The notes: generated by a model from the sequence alone, not told the origin. A DNA stretch of 64,000 bases from Symbiodinium natans (GCA_905221605.1 CAJNDS010002157.1:257501-321500); one strand, 5' to 3'. Positions 30,580 through 41,225 are shown, counted from the first letter of the stretch. Numbers and translations are program-made.

Positions 30580-30662
30580 TGGGGTTTAGGGTTTAGGGTT
30601 TAGGGTATTTAGGGTATTTAGGGGGTTTAAAGGGTTTAGGGGTAGGGAGTTTAGGGTTTAGG
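30580..30662 (+). repeat. degenerate telomeric array
   Basis: TTTAGGG plus TATTTAGGG and TTTAAAGGG. Confidence 0.85.
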
Positions 30663-31108
30663 AAGCTGGAGAAAGGCTTGGCTTACTTCCTGGGTTTCCG
30701 TGGGGTTCGATCAGAATTGTGTTGGGATTACGTTTGAGGGTTTCGGGTCATGATTCCCAACAGCACAGCAGCACATCCTGTGGTTTGTAGTCAGTCTATA
30801 GGCACCCGATCAAAATGCAAACAGCCAAGCCGGACAAGACGGACAAATCATAATTTGAAGCTGTGCTGTAGGGCCTTTGCACACGCGACAGTAATTGTTA
30901 CCTAAACCCTAAACCCTAAACCCTAAACCCTAAACTAAATCCTACCCTTAAAACCCTAAGCCTTTGGACACAGGGCTTCGGAACATGCCAGATTAGCCAG
31001 GCGGGGTAGGGGGTCGAACCTCTAGAGTCAGAGACCCACGACGGCCATGGGGGCTGAGTAAGGCATCTGGAAGGGAATCCTACCATTTGGGGGCTTTCTG
31101 TTAGGGGT
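30663..31108. other. spacer without recognisable gene
   Basis: Low-copy sequence with a four-unit array at 30902-30935. Confidence 0.45.
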
Positions 31109-31197
31109 TGCGGATGTTCCCCCTTATACTAACATTCCTTAATAAGGCATTATAGTAGGGGTACTATAATCTGTTAGTAAAGGGGGAATCTCCCCAA
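31109..31197 (+). mobile_element. MITE-like family 1 copy
   Basis: TGCGGATGTTCCCCCTTATA at the left and AAAGGGGGAATCTCCCCAA at the right; the centre AGTAGGGGTACTATAATC is uninterrupted. 89 bp, the shortest copy. Confidence 0.75.
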
Positions 31198-31317
31198 TTA
31201 GGGGTTCTGCTTTTTTTCGTCCCATCTACGCCATCGCGCCTGATGGCAGGGGTCTGCTCATCAGCTCACCTGCAGCATCAGCCTTTCCACCTGTCTGCAG
31301 ACACTAGTACACGTTAC

Positions 31318-31405
31318 AGTTTAGGGTTCAGGGAGTTCAGGGAGTTTAGGGAGTTTTTAGGAGTTTAGGGTTTAGGGAGTATAGGATTAGGGAGTTTAGG
31401 GCAGT
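31318..31405 (+). repeat. variant array (TTTAGGGAG)n, 9-bp unit
   Basis: About nine units of TTTAGGGAG with TTCAGGGAG and one TTTTTAGGAG. Confidence 0.85.
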
Positions 31406-31409
31406 AAAC

Positions 31410-31503
31410 CCCAAAAAGTTGAAACATCCTTGTCCCCATACCACAAAAGGTATACTTACATGGGAACCCACTCTAATCCTTAAACCATGTTCCAACTTTC
31501 TGG
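31410..31503. repeat. inverted-repeat element
   Basis: CCAAAAAGTTGAAACATCC at the left and CCATGTTCCAACTTTCTGG at the right form a 19-bp imperfect inverted repeat around TACTTACATGGGAACCC. Confidence 0.55.
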
Positions 31504-31861
31504 GAGTGTGTGGAGGTTTAGGGCTTTCGGGTTTGGGGGCGGACCCCCCACTTCTCTCACCTGAACTACCATGGCTTCTTAGGGCTTCTTAGGGGTTTCT
31601 TAGGGTCCTTAGGGCTCTTAGGGTTGTTGGGGTTCTTGGGTTCTTAGGGCCCAGGAACTCCTTTTTCCAGAATTCTGATTTTGGTACCCAGTTTGCGGGG
31701 CTCCGTGCCCGGAGACCGAGCCGCGGGTTCCCAAATGGGGAACTCAGCAATTAACCCCCCCCCCACCCCCCACCCCCCCCCTTTCAAAAAAAAGGAACAG
31801 TTGCTATTATAGGGATAACTCCAACCTAAACCCTTTCGGCAACTGGGCTCTTGAGTATTTT
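31504..31861. other. spacer with TTAGGG(T/G)TTC patches and C-runs
   Basis: CTTAGGG-type repeats at 31578-31650 and a C-rich stretch at 31756-31780. Confidence 0.5.
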
Positions 31862-31968
31862 GAACCCTAAACCATAAGCCAAGACCCCTAAACCCTAAAG
31901 CCCTAAACCCTAAACCCTAAACCCTAAAAGCCCAAAACCCTAAACCCTAAAGCCCCTATAACCCTAAG
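31862..31968 (-). repeat. degenerate telomeric array
   Basis: CCCTAAA with CCCTAAAG variants. Confidence 0.88.
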
Positions 31969-32035
31969 CGCCCGCAGACCTCTCGGCCCCCAGACTGCCA
32001 AACTGACAGAAACTCAGGGCCCGGAGCTCCTCTCT

Positions 32036-32168
32036 AGGGTTTAGGGTTTAGGGTTTTAGGTTTTCAGGGTTCAGGGTTTAGGGTTTAGGGTTTAGGGTTT
32101 AGGGTTAGGGTTTTAGGGTTTAGGGTTTAGGGTTTAGGGTTTAGGGTTTAGGGTTTCAGGGTTGAGGG
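32036..32168 (+). repeat. telomeric array (TTTAGGG)n
   Basis: About 17 units, some TTTTAGGG. Confidence 0.94.
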
Positions 32169-32449
32169 TCCTGGCTTTCTGGGTTCGGGCTTAGACTTTA
32201 TGAGCCTGATAGGGCTGAGGGTTCATAAGGTCTAACGAGGTACTAGGGTTTAGGGTTTTAAGGGCCCAATCAGACCCTCATAACATTTGCCGGAAATACC
32301 CCAAACCTGAACCCTGAACCCTAAACCCTAAACCCCAAACCCTAAACCTTAAACCCAAACACCAACACCACCGCCCCGACACCTAACCCTAAAACCCCAA
32401 ACCCCACACTAGAGCCCTAATGCCCCAACCCCACACGCCCAAAGAGCCG
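32169..32449. other. degenerate telomeric spacer
   Basis: Diverged units in both orientations (GGGTTT to 32260, CCCTAAA from 32300). Confidence 0.55.
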
Positions 32450-32545
32450 CCCTAAACCCTAAGCCCTATGCCCGAGACCCGAAACCCTAAACCCTGCAAC
32501 CCAAGCCCTAAACCCTAAACCCTAAACCCTAAACCCTAAACCTAA
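32450..32545 (-). repeat. degenerate telomeric array
   Basis: CCCTAAA with CCCGAAA and CCCTAAG; five perfect units at the end. Confidence 0.88.
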
Positions 32546-32667
32546 CTCCCCAAGGCCGCCTTCAGAGCCGGTGGCGGCGTGCCGGGCGGCTCGCAGGTGT
32601 CGGCGGTTCGTAGCTTTCCACGGGGGAGTCGAGGGCCCTGAGGAGTGAACACAGGGGTCACAGGGGA

Positions 32668-32725
32668 GGGTTTAGGGTTTAGGGTTTAGGTTTGGGCTTA
32701 GGTTTTAGGGTTTAGGGTTTGGGTT
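32668..32725 (+). repeat. degenerate telomeric array
   Basis: About eight units including TTTGGGC. Confidence 0.85.
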
Positions 32726-33006
32726 GTTACTCAAGGTGTCTCCATTCACGGGATGTTTTTGGGAGAGTTTCGGGCGATTGGAGGGGGGGGTAGAAGGGGT
32801 GAGGGTTTAGGGCTTCGACTCGATCATACGCCCTCAAACCCCAAATCACCTTAGAACCCTTTTTTGGCGCTAGCATGGGCATCGGCCCGGCTTTGTTCGG
32901 TTGGCCTAAACCCTAAACCCTAGACACTAAACCCTAAACCCCAACCCCTAACACCCAAAGCCTAAAGCCCTACGACCACAGCAGCTCTCAGGAGGCTTGC
33001 TTGCTT

Positions 33007-33058
33007 GAGGGTTTAGGGTTTAGGGTTTAGGGTTAGGGTTTAGGGTTTAGGGCATATG
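33007..33058 (+). repeat. telomeric array (TTTAGGG)n
   Basis: Seven units. Confidence 0.9.
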
Positions 33059-33412
33059 GGTTTAGGGCATATAGGGTTGATGGCTTGCAGCCTTTTCTGC
33101 GGTCTTGCGAGGTCACAGCCGGGTTTCAGGGCTTCAGGGATTTCAGGAATTTCAGGGCCTTGAAGGGTTTCAGGGGTTTAGGGGTTTGGGGTCTTAGGGT
33201 TTTAGGGTTTTGGTGCTTCAAGGTTTAGGGTTCAATTGGGGGCGTTGGGGTTCCCAGGTTTCAGGCCTTCAGGGGTTTCAGGAGTGTAGGGCTTAAAATG
33301 GTAGGTTTAGGGTTCAAGGTTGAGGGTTTGAGGTTTAGGGTTTTGGGTTTCGTGACTCTTCCCGTGTCATCCGCGAAGACATCGAAGCGTCCATCCGAAA
33401 ATGGTCCACCGA
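33059..33412. other. degenerate TTTCAGGG-rich spacer
   Basis: Imperfect TTTCAGGG and TTTAGGGG units from 33120 to 33345. Confidence 0.6.
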
Positions 33413-33468
33413 AACCCTAAACCCTAAACCCTAAACCCTACACCCTACACCCTACACCCTACCCTAAA
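33413..33468 (-). repeat. telomeric array with CCCTACA run
   Basis: Four CCCTAAA then three CCCTACA units. Confidence 0.9.
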
Positions 33469-33571
33469 TGCAGTGCCGTCCGGCAGCTCCCCCACTGCAA
33501 GATCCCCGAATCCCTGGACGCGTCGACTCCCCCAGAACTCCCGCATCACTTTTCTGCGGGCTGCTCAGCGG

Positions 33572-33622
33572 CCCTAAACCCTATAAACCCTAAACCCTAA
33601 ACCCTAAACCCTAAACCCTAAT
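33572..33622 (-). repeat. telomeric array (CCCTAAA)n
   Basis: Seven units, one CCCTATAAA. Confidence 0.9.
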
Positions 33623-33745
33623 CCAAAACAACAAAAAAACAAGAACCAAACAGCGCGGGCGCCTTGAAGGCAAAGTGCCCAGAGTCATCTTCACTGGAAG
33701 GCGTTCTCCTGATAAGTCGATTTTTGCCAACCTCTAGGGCTGCGA

Positions 33746-33901
33746 CCCTAACCCCTACCCTAAACCCTAAACCCTAAACCCTAAACCTAAACCCCTAAAA
33801 CCCTAAACCCTAAACCCTAAGCCCTAAACCCTAAGCCCTAAACCCTAAACCCTAAACCCTAAACCAAGCATCCCTAACCCTAAACCCTAAACCCTAACCC
33901 T
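33746..33901 (-). repeat. telomeric array (CCCTAAA)n
   Basis: About 20 units with CCCTAAG variants and a short break at 33865-33872. Confidence 0.93.
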
Positions 33902-34034
33902 GACTTATGGAAGGGGGTGCGTTTGGAGATATATGGTTTGCAGAGTTAGGAGGCTGAAGGGACAGTCTCTCGCATCTTTCGCTGCCGAGAGCCCCACCTA
34001 AACACCAATGCCCTCAAGCCCATCAGCACCGCTA

Positions 34035-34096
34035 AGCCCTAAACCCTAAACCCTAAACCCCAAACCCTAACCCTAAACCCTAACCCCTAAGCCAAG
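34035..34096 (-). repeat. degenerate telomeric array
   Basis: CCCTAAA with CCCCAAA and CCCTAA units. Confidence 0.88.
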
Positions 34097-34213
34097 CGCC
34101 CTACACCCTAAACCCGAAACACGCGGAAGGCCGGAACGCTACACATCCGCAAGCTCTGGGCCCAAGCCCACTATAACTCTAACCCCAAACCCTAAAAACC
34201 CTACCCTAAGCCT

Positions 34214-34240
34214 CTATATATATATATGTATCCGCATATT

Positions 34241-34277
<37 letters not shown>

Positions 34278-34293
34278 CATATACATATACATA
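34214..34293. repeat. AT microsatellite
   Basis: TATATA runs with TACATA interruptions, flanked by telomere-like sequence on the left. Confidence 0.95.
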
Positions 34294-34309
34294 TAGAAAG
34301 CCTAATTAA

Positions 34310-34545
34310 TGATTCGTGGGCATAGGCAACAACCTCCCTGGGCATAGGCACAACTTTCGTGGCGTGGGCACAAACCTTCGTTGGCACAGGCACGGCGTGC
34401 CTATGCCCACGAAAGTTTGTGCCTAACATCTGTGCCTGGCAGACCATTTAGGATCAACATTCGTGGGCACACAAACCTTCGTGGGCACAGCACCCGTGCC
34501 TGTGCCCACAAAGGTTTGTGCCTATGCCCAGCAAGGTTTTGCTCT
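34310..34545. repeat. inverted minisatellite (CGTGGGCACAGGCAC)
   Basis: Repeated units such as CGTGGGCACAAACCTTCGTT and their complements (GTGCCTATGCCCACGAAAG, GTGCCTGTGCCCACAAAGG) alternate in orientation, giving potential hairpins centred near 34394 and 34490. A C-rich run follows (34546-34572). Confidence 0.8.
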
Positions 34546-34572
34546 CCCCCCCCGCCCCCCCCCCCCCCCCCC

Positions 34573-35138
34573 TAGCCTTCCGACTGGTTATAGTCGATAA
34601 GGTTGTGCCTTGCCGACTAAGGTTTGTGGGCCCATTAGGATGAAAAGGGATATTAAGTGTGTGACTAGTGAATACTTGAACTTGAGATGCTGAACCCTAA
34701 ACCCTAACCCTAACCCGATTCATGCCACACAGCAGCCTCAACCTGAGCGCAGTTCTTCACAGGCGCTGGGGACTAGGCGTTGCCTGCACGCGGCACGTGC
34801 TCGCAGGCTTAGGGTGTGTTGGTATCTTGGGGTTAGGGTTTAGGGTTTATAGGGAGTAGCCACACAGCATCCAAAGGGTCCATGTGCCTACATCATGTAT
34901 ACTTGGGCGTTAATGAAACGGTTCCAGTACAAGTAGATTTCGGGGCCAAATCGTACAGAGGTACATTGCTCAGGTTTAGGGTTCTGGTAGGGTTTGGTTC
35001 GGCTTGCGGAGTTTGCTTTTTTTTTGCGCCGCGCAAATCTTTGCTTTTAAAAATATCGGGTCGTTCAGAATCAAGTATATCAAGGGAGTCCAAACATGGT
35101 CTCCTCAGGATGTACCCCTAAAAGAACTCTAGACCCAA
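34573..35138. other. spacer without recognisable gene
   Basis: Short telomeric patches at 34690-34714 and 34832-34850. The plus-strand frame at 34882-35121 has no domain. Confidence 0.45.
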
Positions 35139-35240
35139 GAGTCACCTAGGAATGAAAAAGGGTGCCCGGTTTGGCTTAAAGGTTGATAAGGGGGCCTAAG
35201 CACCCCCCAAAAAGAATCGGGCCTACTCTGGTAATTTACT
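35139..35240 (+). repeat. dispersed repeat family 7 copy
   Basis: ACCTAGGAATGAAAAAGGGT, then CGGTTTGGCTTAAAGG and GAATCGGGCCTACTCTGG, in the order seen at 18534 and 25391. Confidence 0.6.
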
Positions 35241-35817
35241 CCTAATATTCCCTTAAAGGATCTTTAACACACGGGGGGGCGGGGGGTTAAGCCGAGGGGT
35301 GCAAGGGATTAGGTTTATTGGTCTAGGGTTTAGGTATGGGTATGCTAGGTAAGTAAGGCCTATACAGCTTACAAAGAGATCCTTACCAGGCGCACCTTCA
35401 ATAATTTAACCGCCCGAGGCTCCCAGCAGCCACTATCTGCTTCGTGTATGAAAGAGGCTGTCTCCTGATCCTAGCCCTAAACCCTAAACCCTAAACCCCA
35501 ACGGATCAAGCCCTAAACCCCAAACCCTTAACCCTGCCCCCCCCCCCCCCCCCCCCCACCCCGGCACTCCCCGCAAAAAAAGAAAAAAACCTTCAATGCT
35601 AAACTGGCATCGGTTTCTGCAGGGGCTGTGAAAGGGGGCGTATACTCCTTTACTTCGGGCTGATGAAGCCTAGTTTGGGGGGGAAAGATAGAAAGTACGC
35701 CCTCATACAATCTAAACCCTTCTTTGGACGAGGTCGAAACCCTAAACCCTTTTTTGAATACTGGACAATCTTGCCAGCTTCATGCGTGATGCAGGACAGA
35801 CCCTGCAGGAATCTGAC
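35241..35817. other. spacer with C21 run and T-tract module
   Basis: C21 at 35537-35557, short arrays at 35478-35500, and the module CCCTTTTTTGAATACTGGAC at 35748-35767 directly after CCCTAAA units. Confidence 0.5.
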
Positions 35818-35979
35818 CTAAACCCTAAACCCTAAACCCTAAACCCTAAACCCTAAACCCTAAACCCTAAACCCTAAACCCTAAACCCTAAACCCTATAA
35901 ACCCTAAACCCTCTAAACCCTATAAACCCTAAACCCTAAACCCTAACGCCTAAACCCTAAACCCTAAACCCTAAGCCCT
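35818..35979 (-). repeat. telomeric array (CCCTAAA)n
   Basis: About 22 units with CCCTATAAA and CCCTCTAAA in the middle. Confidence 0.95.
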
Positions 35980-36064
35980 CTTGGTGTATAGGGCCCTCCC
36001 TGACCTGAAGGCGTGGAGGCTCTGCATCCCTGCCCCCCCAAAGCCCGCAGAGGCCCACGGCGGG

Positions 36065-36137
36065 CCCTAACCCTAAACCCTAAACCCTAAACCCTAAACC
36101 CTAAACCCTAAACCCTAAACCCTAAACCCTAAACCCT
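36065..36137 (-). repeat. telomeric array (CCCTAAA)n
   Basis: Ten perfect units. Confidence 0.96.
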
Positions 36138-36264
36138 CTTGGCGGGCCTGGAAGGACAGCATGCCCCTCGAAGCAATCACTGGCGTTCTGCATGGCCGCT
36201 GCTGCCTTTTGCAGCTGCTGTGCACCATCCTTTGAGCCGACCCAATTCCGAGCACAGGCCTGGT

Positions 36265-36544
36265 CTAGGGTTTAGGGTTTAGGGTTTAGGGTTTAGGGTT
36301 TAGGGTTTAGGGTTTAGGGTTTAGGGTTTAGGGTTTAGGGTTTAGGGTTTAGGGTTTAGGGTTTAGGGTTTAGGGTTTTGTTTAGGGTTTAGGGTTTAGG
36401 GTTTAGGGTTTAGGGTTTAGGGTTTAGGTTTAGGGTTTAGGGTTTAGGGTTTAGGGTTTAGGGTTTAGGGTTCAGGGTTTAGGGTTAGGGTTTAGTGTTT
36501 AGGGTTTAGGCTTTAGGTTTAGGGTTTAGGGTTCAGGGTTTAGG
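36265..36544 (+). repeat. long telomeric array (TTTAGGG)n
   Basis: About 40 units: perfect to 36375, a TTTTG break, perfect to 36425, then increasingly degenerate to the right. Confidence 0.96.
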
Positions 36545-36725
36545 CAGTCTGGAGGAAGACCCTGCAGGAGAGAGCAAGCGTTGCACACGGTGACCACGAC
36601 AAAGGATGCTAGTGTTCGGGTTCCTACCCCCCCCTAGTATAAAATACTCCCATTATGGTTGGGGGTGTCTGATAGTAGGGGGCAGGGGGGTTGAACATTA
36701 GGGGGAGGGAACTACACTTGATGGT
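36545..36725. other. spacer, possible decayed family 1 element
   Basis: GTGTTCGGGTTCCTACCCCC with GTATAAAATACTCCC, and later TAGTAGGGGGC and GAACATTAGGGGGAGGG, resembles a strongly diverged inverted-repeat element. Confidence 0.35.
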
Positions 36726-36821
36726 CAGTTCTCAACATTATGGCCTCTTTTTGGGTACTCTAATATCATAGGGGCCGATTGAATCAGGACTTCAAAAAGG
36801 GCCCGAATTTCGAGAAGTGAC
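36726..36821 (+). mobile_element. MITE-like family 2 copy
   Basis: AGTTCTCAACATTATGGCC at the left, TTTTTGGGTACTCTAATATC inside, ATTTCGAGAAGTGACC at the right. Same layout as 9114. Confidence 0.6.
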
Positions 36822-37717
36822 CAGGTGATCTTAAACAGACAAGCGGTTTGTGCGAGGCGGCAGGTACTTACAACCCTCCGTCCTTTTGAATGTGTCGGCC
36901 CAGCCCCATGTAAACACCCACCCCCCCCCCCCCCCCCCGATGCAGTTCCGGGCCCCAAGGCTATGCAAGCCCAAGAAAGCATCGGAACATGCTCTAGGAT
37001 TGCCCCCTGAAAAGTATTCTTGTACATGATCCTCTTAAACCCAATACTTGGCTGACTTCTGAACCCCTCCTAAAAGTTTAACTGTTAGGCTCCGTATTGC
37101 AGTTTCTTCAACAACCCAGGCAAAAGGCTAAAGTCCTAAGAGCCAGCCAGAAGAAATCCAAGAATAAGGGAAAATATAAAATGTCCTAAGGGCCTACCGG
37201 GTGATGTTTGGGGGGCCTATGGGGCTGTGGTTGGCACATGCCCTGCTCACGAAAGCCAGCCAAGGCTCGCATCAGCGCGCGGTTTTCCGAAGCCAGGGAC
37301 ATCACCTTCGCGCCCGAAATCCCAAAATCCCGGTTTAGGGCACAAAGGTCCCCCAACGTCTAACACCCAGAAAACACCCATTTCCTCAACCCCCAAACCC
37401 TGTAGATTGAGGGGTTCAGGGGGTTCGGGTACCATGAGAGGTACTCGCGTGAGCGACCTCTTGCTTTTTTTATGGGACTTGTCTAGATTATCGTGAGCTT
37501 GTAGGGTTTGCAGAGCTCAGCTCCCTGCTTCACTCCCGCGGGCGAGGTTCACGCGGATTTTCCGTTCAGTTTTTTGTTTTGCCACCCGCCCAGCATTTAC
37601 ATATTCCTTTTTTCAACGAGGGCTCTCTCTCTCAAGTGCCTCGCTCACGTATTCCTCAACTCTGAAGCTTTTCTTTCATCTCGCCCGCCAAGGGTTTTGA
37701 ACCCTAAGCCTTAAAGA
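36822..37717. other. spacer with C18 run
   Basis: C18 at 36921-36938; otherwise low copy, with the GCCACCCGCC module at 37570-37594. Overlapping open frames on both strands at 37227-37496 have no domain. Confidence 0.45.
37570..37594 (+). repeat. dispersed T-tract/GCCACCCGCC module, copy 3
   Basis: TTTTTTGTTTTGCCACCCGC then CCAGC, without telomeric units next to it. Confidence 0.45.
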
Positions 37718-37872
37718 ACCCAAGCCCCAAGCCCCAAGCCCCAAGCCCCAAGCCCCAAACCCTAAACCCGGCACCCAAAACCCAAAACCCAAAACCCAAA
37801 ACCCAAAACCCAAAACCCAAAACCCAAAACTCTAAACCCTAAACCCTAAACTTTACCCTAAACTAAACCCTG
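37718..37872 (-). repeat. compound variant array: (CCCCAAG)n then (CCCAAAA)n
   Basis: Six CCCCAAG units, a short telomeric transition, eight CCCAAAA units, then CCCTAAA. Three unit types lie in separate blocks. Confidence 0.92.
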
Positions 37873-38015
37873 CACCTCTTCCAAAGGCGTGCCGCCTGGC
37901 GCCTCACCGCTGGCCAAGAGAGTCTGGCCTCAGGCTCTGCAGCGTGGTGCAGTTCAGCCCCAAGTCCGAACGCCTAGGAACCCTAAACCCTGAACCCTGA
38001 ACCCTAAACCCTAAA

Positions 38016-38048
38016 CCCTTTTGAGCAACGGACTTTGGAGGCTGCCGG
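38016..38048 (+). repeat. CAACGGACTT module after a C-strand array
   Basis: CCCTTTTGAGCAACGGACTT then TGGAGGCTGCCGG. It directly follows (CCCTAAA)n and precedes another C-strand array at 38048-38113. Confidence 0.6.
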
Positions 38049-38113
38049 CCCTAAACCCTAAACCCTAAACCCTAAACCCCAAACCCTAAACCTAAACCCT
38101 AAACCCTAAACAC
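38048..38113 (-). repeat. telomeric array (CCCTAAA)n
   Basis: About nine units. Confidence 0.92.
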
Positions 38114-38436
38114 TGAGCCCTACTGAAGGTATGGCAGGCTGTTAGAAGGCCTCGGGTTCTCATTCGAGTAAACCGTCCAAGCCCTTGCGGTCAGCTCGCA
38201 GCCCATTTTTTTTTTTTAAAGGGTCTAGGGTTTAGGGTGTAGGATTTAGGATTTAGGGTTTGGGGTTGAGGGTGTCGGGTGAGGGCTCGTGGTTTTGAAG
38301 TTTCTTGGCTCCCTTGCAAAGACGAAACACACAATCCCGGAGCTCAACACACACACACTATCTGCAAAGGTTTAGGGTTTAGGGTTTGCGGCTTAGGGCT
38401 TAGGAAACAGGGACAGAAGAAAACACAACCGTGAGC
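38114..38436. other. spacer with short arrays and CA repeat
   Basis: Degenerate TTTAGGG at 38221-38275, (CA)n at 38348-38360, a short array at 38369-38405. Confidence 0.5.
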
Positions 38437-38530
38437 AGTTCTCTAAAGTAGGGTCCCCTTTTTGGGGGCAGGGTCCTTCTTACAAAGGCGCCGTACGACA
38501 TGGGACCCAAAGAAGGGAACCTAACTTCGA
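38437..38530 (+). mobile_element. MITE-like family 2 copy (diverged)
   Basis: AGTTCTCTAAAGTAGGGTCC and CCTTTTTGGGGG at the left; AGAAGGGAACCTAACTTCG at the right is a loose complement. Confidence 0.45.
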
Positions 38531-38550
38531 CTCTACCCACATATCACACC

Positions 38551-38687
38551 CTTGGCGGTTCATGGGTTTAGGGTTTAGGGTTTAGGGTTTAGGGCCTCAA
38601 TTTCATTTTTAAGTCTGCTTGTAACCTACTTAGGGGGCTTGTAAGTACAGTTACTACTGGGGTTACAAGTACCCTGAACCTCCAAGT
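38551..38687 (+). mobile_element. MITE-like family 3 copy with telomeric insert
   Basis: CTTGGCGGTTCATGGG is followed at once by TTTAGGG units (38565-38596); the element resumes with GTAACCTACTTAGGGGGCTT and ends AAGTACCCTGAACCTCCAAG. Confidence 0.65.
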
Positions 38688-39342
38688 AACCCTAAACTCT
38701 AAATCTGTAAATCCTAAACCCCAAGCCCCAAAAGTTGTATCCCAGAGCACAGAAAAATCCGAACAACTTTTGCACTGGAGGGCCTGAAAGAGGAGCAACA
38801 AATGACACCCCGGTAGGCCAAAGCCCTCTAAATGAGGCTGAACCGAAGCGAGCATGCCGGAATGCTTAGCGCTTAGGGTTTAGGTTGCATGTCCCAGGTG
38901 CAGTTCTCAACCTCTCGGCATCGCGAGTTGAACTCTGATTGCGTCATGCGACCTTCGGAACACAACTCGGGCCACACTCGACCACCTCACTCACACTTGC
39001 GGACTACATGCCCCTGTATACCCCGAGGTTGAATGAAGTGATTCTGCGTACATGTTCCGACTTGGAGGTTCGTGGGAAGCTACAAGTGGAGTTTGCGCTT
39101 CCAGGGGGGAGCCTCCCGAGCGTTGCCTTGAAGCCTGTGGCAAAAGGGACTCGCGTAGGTGACCCGCGACTTTTATTTTCGGAATGCAGATAGACAAGGG
39201 GGTACATACCCTTGTTGGGGTTCCGTTCCGAAAAAGGGATTCCCCCTTGAAGAAGAAGGGTTTCAAGGGTTTTGGGTGTTGGGTGCCTGGAAAATCTCGC
39301 CCAGCAAGGAAGGGAGCGAGCCTCCATCTGGAGTTTGGGGGA
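38688..39342. other. spacer without recognisable gene
   Basis: About 450 bp (38880-39340) free of telomeric units. A plus frame (38939-39193) and two longer minus frames (38991-39327) overlap in different frames; none shows a domain. Confidence 0.45.
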
Positions 39343-39458
39343 ACCCTAAACCCTAAACCCTAAACCCTAAACCCTAAACCCTAAACCCTAAACCCTAAAC
39401 CCTAAACCCTAAACCCTAAACCCTAAACCCTAAACCCTAAACCCTAAACCCTAAACCT
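39343..39458 (-). repeat. telomeric array (CCCTAAA)n
   Basis: Sixteen perfect units. Confidence 0.97.
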
Positions 39459-39863
39459 AGCGATCCTGTCTTGGGGACTCAAGAAAGCACACGTACTTGG
39501 AGGAGGTTCATGGGTTCAGGGTTTAGGGTTTGGGGTTTAGGGTTTAGGGTTTAGGGTCTATAAGTAGATTCGAAATACCCTAAATTGGACTAAAGACTAT
39601 AAAGAGGCTTGATTAGGCTAAATGATCCCTAAACAGCATTAATTATGGGGGAATTTTCGGGGGGGTAGTTGAGGGGGGGTAGTAGGGAAGTGCATCGGGT
39701 CGACATCACCTGTAGTCATGAGGAGATCCCTAAGCTCTAAGCCGGAAAAAGTCATGACCTTCGCCCCCAGCCCTCATAAAGCCATAAACCCTGAGCCCTT
39801 CAACGCCCAATCAGGGCCAATTTGCCCCGTCCCCTAAAGACAGAAGAGTACACTTGTGGCTCC
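39459..39863. other. spacer with half of a family 3 element
   Basis: ACTTGGAGGAGGTTCATGGG at 39497-39516 is followed by telomeric units and no matching right end was found: a truncated element. Confidence 0.45.
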
Positions 39864-40049
39864 AAACCCTAAACCCTACGCACCCTAAACCCTACACACC
39901 CTAAACCCTAAACCCTAAACCCTAAACCCTAAACCCTAAACCCTAAACCCTAAACCCTAAACCCTAAACCCTAAACCCTAAACCCTAAACCCTAAACCCT
40001 AAACCCTAAACCCTAAACCCTAACCCTAAACCCTAAACCCGACACCCTA
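39864..40049 (-). repeat. long telomeric array (CCCTAAA)n
   Basis: About 26 units; CCCTACGCA and CCCTACACA at the left edge, then about 18 perfect units. Confidence 0.96.
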
Positions 40050-40591
40050 GCCTGAGCCGTGCTCGCTGTTCAAGTTCAGGAGGGCGTCTCGCTGCCTGCG
40101 TTTTGCCATTTGTAGGGTGTCGGCTTTAGGCTTTAGGGTAACAGTGGAACCCCAGGAGCCCGCCCGAAAAAACCCTAAGACCCTGAAACCCTGAAAGCTT
40201 AGGGATTAGGGTTTAGGGATTAGGGTTTAAGAAAAACCCTGAAAAACCCTGAAAAAACCTGAAAAACCCTAAGCCAGTGCCACCAGTGCTTGCGGATTCG
40301 GATTAGACATGGGCTTGGGGCTCTTCCAGCCATAGTCCCGCTTACAGTAGGGGTGAAATGGGTTACGGTGTAGGGCTTGTAGGCTTTTTTGGTACACTTG
40401 GAGTTGAAGGTTTAGAGGTTTAGGGGTTTAGAGGTTTAGGGTTTCTAGGGGTTTAGGGTTTAGGGTTTAGAGGTTTGGGTTGACTAGACCATTTGTTTTC
40501 GAACAGTGGTTTCGGTATACAAAACTTATAGGCACCACATCCTAACATGTACAGGAGTTTGGGGTTAGGGGTTAGGGTTTAGGGTTTAGGG
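40050..40591. other. spacer with CCCTGAAAAA units
   Basis: CCCTGAAAAA repeats at 40233-40272 and degenerate TTTAGAGG units at 40408-40480. Confidence 0.5.
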
Positions 40592-40624
40592 TTTTTTTGG
40601 CAACGGACTTAAGAGGCTGCCGGC
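40592..40624 (+). repeat. CAACGGACTT module after a G-strand array
   Basis: TTTTTTTGGCAACGGACTTA then AGAGGCTGCCGGC, preceded by (TTTAGGG)n. The homologous module at 38016 is preceded by the opposite array orientation. Confidence 0.6.
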
Positions 40625-40861
40625 AAACATGCACCTTCTCAGAAGTCACATCACGCAACCTGACGCAAAATCTCCTGTTCACCCATGTCACCATGAGTAA
40701 CCACACGCGAATCATACCCTAAGCCCTAAACCCTAAACCCTAAACCCCAAATCCCAAAACCCAAAATGGCTAGCCGCTCCATTCAGGCGTGCATCTTGCG
40801 CGGCTGTCTGGCGACTCATGGTGCATCGTGAGAACCCCCGGTATATGGTTCTACAGCACGG

Positions 40862-40966
40862 CTTAGGGCTTAGGGCTTAGGGCTTAGGGTTTAGGGTTTA
40901 GGGTTTAGGGTTTAGGGTTTAGGGTTTAGGGTTTAGGGTTTAGGGTTTAGGGTTTAGCGTTTAGGG
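40862..40966 (+). repeat. telomeric array with GCTTAGG start
   Basis: Four GGGCTTA units, then about 11 TTTAGGG units. Confidence 0.94.
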
Positions 40967-41076
40967 CAGGGAGTTAGGGTTTCGACTCTCACGCTCGCTC
41001 GCGCGCGGCAAAATGTTCGAAAAGGCTCATGAGACTTGGTGCGACTAGCCAACTTGCCAGAACAGCTCACTTGTCA

Positions 41077-41141
41077 ACCCTAAACCCTAAACCCTAAACC
41101 CTAAACCCTAAACCCTAAACCCTAAACCCTAAACCCTAAAC
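41077..41141 (-). repeat. telomeric array (CCCTAAA)n
   Basis: Nine perfect units. Confidence 0.96.
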
Positions 41142-41225
41142 AAGGCATCATCACCAACGAAGTACCAAGCACATGCTAGCCAGCAGGAGCAGTCAGTTCC
41201 AGGCTTCCCTAAACAGCCTGAAAGG

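Noticed and set aside
34214..34447. Minus-strand frame ending in Y-I-Y-I-Y repeats
   Set aside because: It translates the TATATA microsatellite and the inverted minisatellite.
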